A stretch of 20,848 nucleotides of DNA, taken from assembly GCA_019677205.1 (NCBI GenBank), contig JAAMXY010001974.1, positions 1 to 20,848 on the forward strand. The letters are read 5' to 3'. Both the position numbers and the translations under genes were made by a program. Below, piece by piece: positions 19,701-20,848 of the stretch. The stretch's first letter is position 1. Each line of letters begins with the position of its first letter. Origin of the DNA: Pinguiococcus pyrenoidosus. Lineage: Eukaryota; Sar; Pinguiophyceae; Pinguiochrysidales; Pinguiochrysidaceae. The notes beneath the pieces were generated by a model. The model was not told where the DNA came from, did not search any database, and saw nothing but the letters and a program-made list of their open reading frames with translations.

Positions 19701-20848
19701 ACGGATTCTTCTCGAACTTCCGCAACGGGGAGCCCTTTGCGGATCGCCGCGCGGCGCTGGCGAACTCGGCCTGCGACGGCCTCTTCAGTGATGGGCACGC
19801 GAAGATCTTGGCGATTGCCAGGCAGCGACGGGTACTGATAGTGGAAGGGGAAGGGTTCGCCAAGCGACAAGTGCGCGTGTATACCGCGGATGAGAACCAG
19901 CCGCTCGACTCGATGAGGAGGAACATTAACGATCCGCTGCTTCGCGTGTCCGACGAGGACGTGATTTTGCTGTGTGACCGGAACGCCGCGGATGGCGAAG
20001 AGCACTGCGACGCGCTGCTGCCCAGCGACCTCATCGGCGTCCTCAGCGGCATGCCCGTCATCAACAGGAAGTACGACAAGTGGGAGATTCGCACGAACGT
20101 GGGGGAGTTCAAGGCGACGAGGTTCTACGCCAGTCTCTCGTACCCGGACGCGCTTCTCGCGCGGCTCCTTCTCTACCGCCAGCGCAACGCGGTGAAGGAG
20201 AGGGAGGCCTTCGAAGAATGCTTCGGCTTCCGCTGGAGCGAAGAGGTGCACTCCCGCATCCGGGAGGAGGTGGCGAAGCTGCCGGGAGCGCATGCGTTCC
20301 TGTGTACCTGTCAGGAATGCAGCCCGGAAGTGTATCATCGCGCGACGTTCCTCTCGCGCTACGCAAACTGGCTGGCCCAAGCCCGTGCGCAGAAGGACGA
20401 GGCGAACGGCACCCCAGCGGCGAAGAGGACCTTCAATGAGACCAGGCGGCGCATCTACGGCGACTTCCGCACGCAAGTCGGCTTCCTGCTGGACACGGTG
20501 CTCAAGGGAGGTGCCGAGAGGCATGCGGCGCATCTCGTCGCGCGGGGCAAGGAGATCGACCGGCATTTCCGGCTGGGCGATCTGCGCGCCTCGGAGTTCA
20601 ATCGAGCGGGCGCCTACATGTGCATTGCCATGCACGATGGGAACCAGGCGGGCCGCGACGTGGTCGTCACCCAGCCGGTCACCGATGCCTCCGAGCTCCC
20701 TGATCTAGCGGCCGTGTCCCCAAGCAGCTTCTGTCCGCCGGAGACGGTGCCGGAGCCCTTCCCTGGCAAGGCCCATCCGGGTGTGGTGCCCGAGAACCTC
20801 GAGGATTGCTCGAACGGCGAGGATTGCTCGAACGGCGAGAGCGGCGGC
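16727..20848 (+). CDS. Large protein with OTU-type cysteine protease domain and possible KH-like modules, 3' end outside window
   Basis: I do not recognise the full architecture. Exon 1 is 16727-16824. A 78-bp intron (GTAATC...CTTCAG) precedes exon 2, which starts at 16903 and stays open to the right edge, giving 1348 residues so far. Residues 59-65 are a Lys/Arg run (KKKKKKRR). Residues about 140-260 contain two modules whose helix-helix-strand pattern resembles KH domains, with GREH and GRRK where GxxG is expected; this is weak. A long acidic, low-complexity middle follows. At 928-1070 is an OTU-like core: VVAADGNCGF with D931 and C934, then EEHCDAL with H1067, the Cys-to-His spacing (133) usual for OTU deubiquitinases. 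After it comes CTCQECSPEVYHRATF, a Cys cluster of unknown role, and near the edge a duplicated DCSNGE. Deubiquitinase activity is inferred from the motifs only. The ATG at 16727 is followed by another in frame four codons later. Confidence 0.72.

Noticed and set aside
19361-20635. A 424-residue minus-strand frame opposite the OTU gene
   Set aside because: The plus strand stays open for 3.9 kb and carries OTU motifs; the minus frame shows none.

Overview
This is a gene-dense, GC-rich nuclear segment from a eukaryote. Spliceosomal introns of the GT-AG type interrupt most genes. They are short (61 to 113 bp where I could place both ends, except one of 304 bp). The gene content points to a ciliated or flagellated photosynthetic protist, or a close relative: an intraflagellar transport protein (IFT122), a plant-type ketol-acid reductoisomerase with a presequence resembling those for complex red-algal-type plastids, mitochondrial import and ATP synthase subunits, a condensin subunit and a splicing factor. 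A haptophyte or stramenopile alga would fit, but this is inference and the sequence does not name the organism.

Layout from left to right: IFT122 3' part (+), TIM17 (-), mitochondrial ATP synthase epsilon subunit in four exons (+), a secreted Cys-repeat protein in three exons (-), a membrane-anchored Kelch protein (+), a short-chain dehydrogenase/reductase with an acylation-type N-terminus (-), ketol-acid reductoisomerase (+), a LUC7-like U1 snRNP protein (-), condensin SMC2 (+), and a very large open gene with an OTU-protease-like domain that runs off the right edge (+). The first nine genes alternate strand without exception. Every spacer between them is therefore either a shared 5' region (TIM17/ATP synthase epsilon, Cys-repeat/Kelch, SDR/KARI, LUC7/SMC2) or a shared 3' region.

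The genes are mostly unrelated housekeeping functions and do not form a pathway. TIM17 and the ATP synthase epsilon subunit are both nuclear-encoded mitochondrial proteins and share one 383-bp divergent promoter region. Sites fitting the E2F/DP consensus TTTSSCGC, or its reverse complement, lie within about 100 bp of the start codons of five genes, including SMC2, a classical cell-cycle gene.

The least ordinary items are the hidden three-exon Cys-repeat protein, the giant OTU protein with possible divergent KH-like modules, the LUC7 protein whose two zinc fingers have both lost usual ligands, the SDR with a myristoylation/Cys-cluster N-terminus, an AT-rich island of about 220 bp in the LUC7/SMC2 promoter, and paired minisatellites upstream of the OTU gene. 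I saw no CRISPR array, rRNA, tRNA, transposase or other mobile element.
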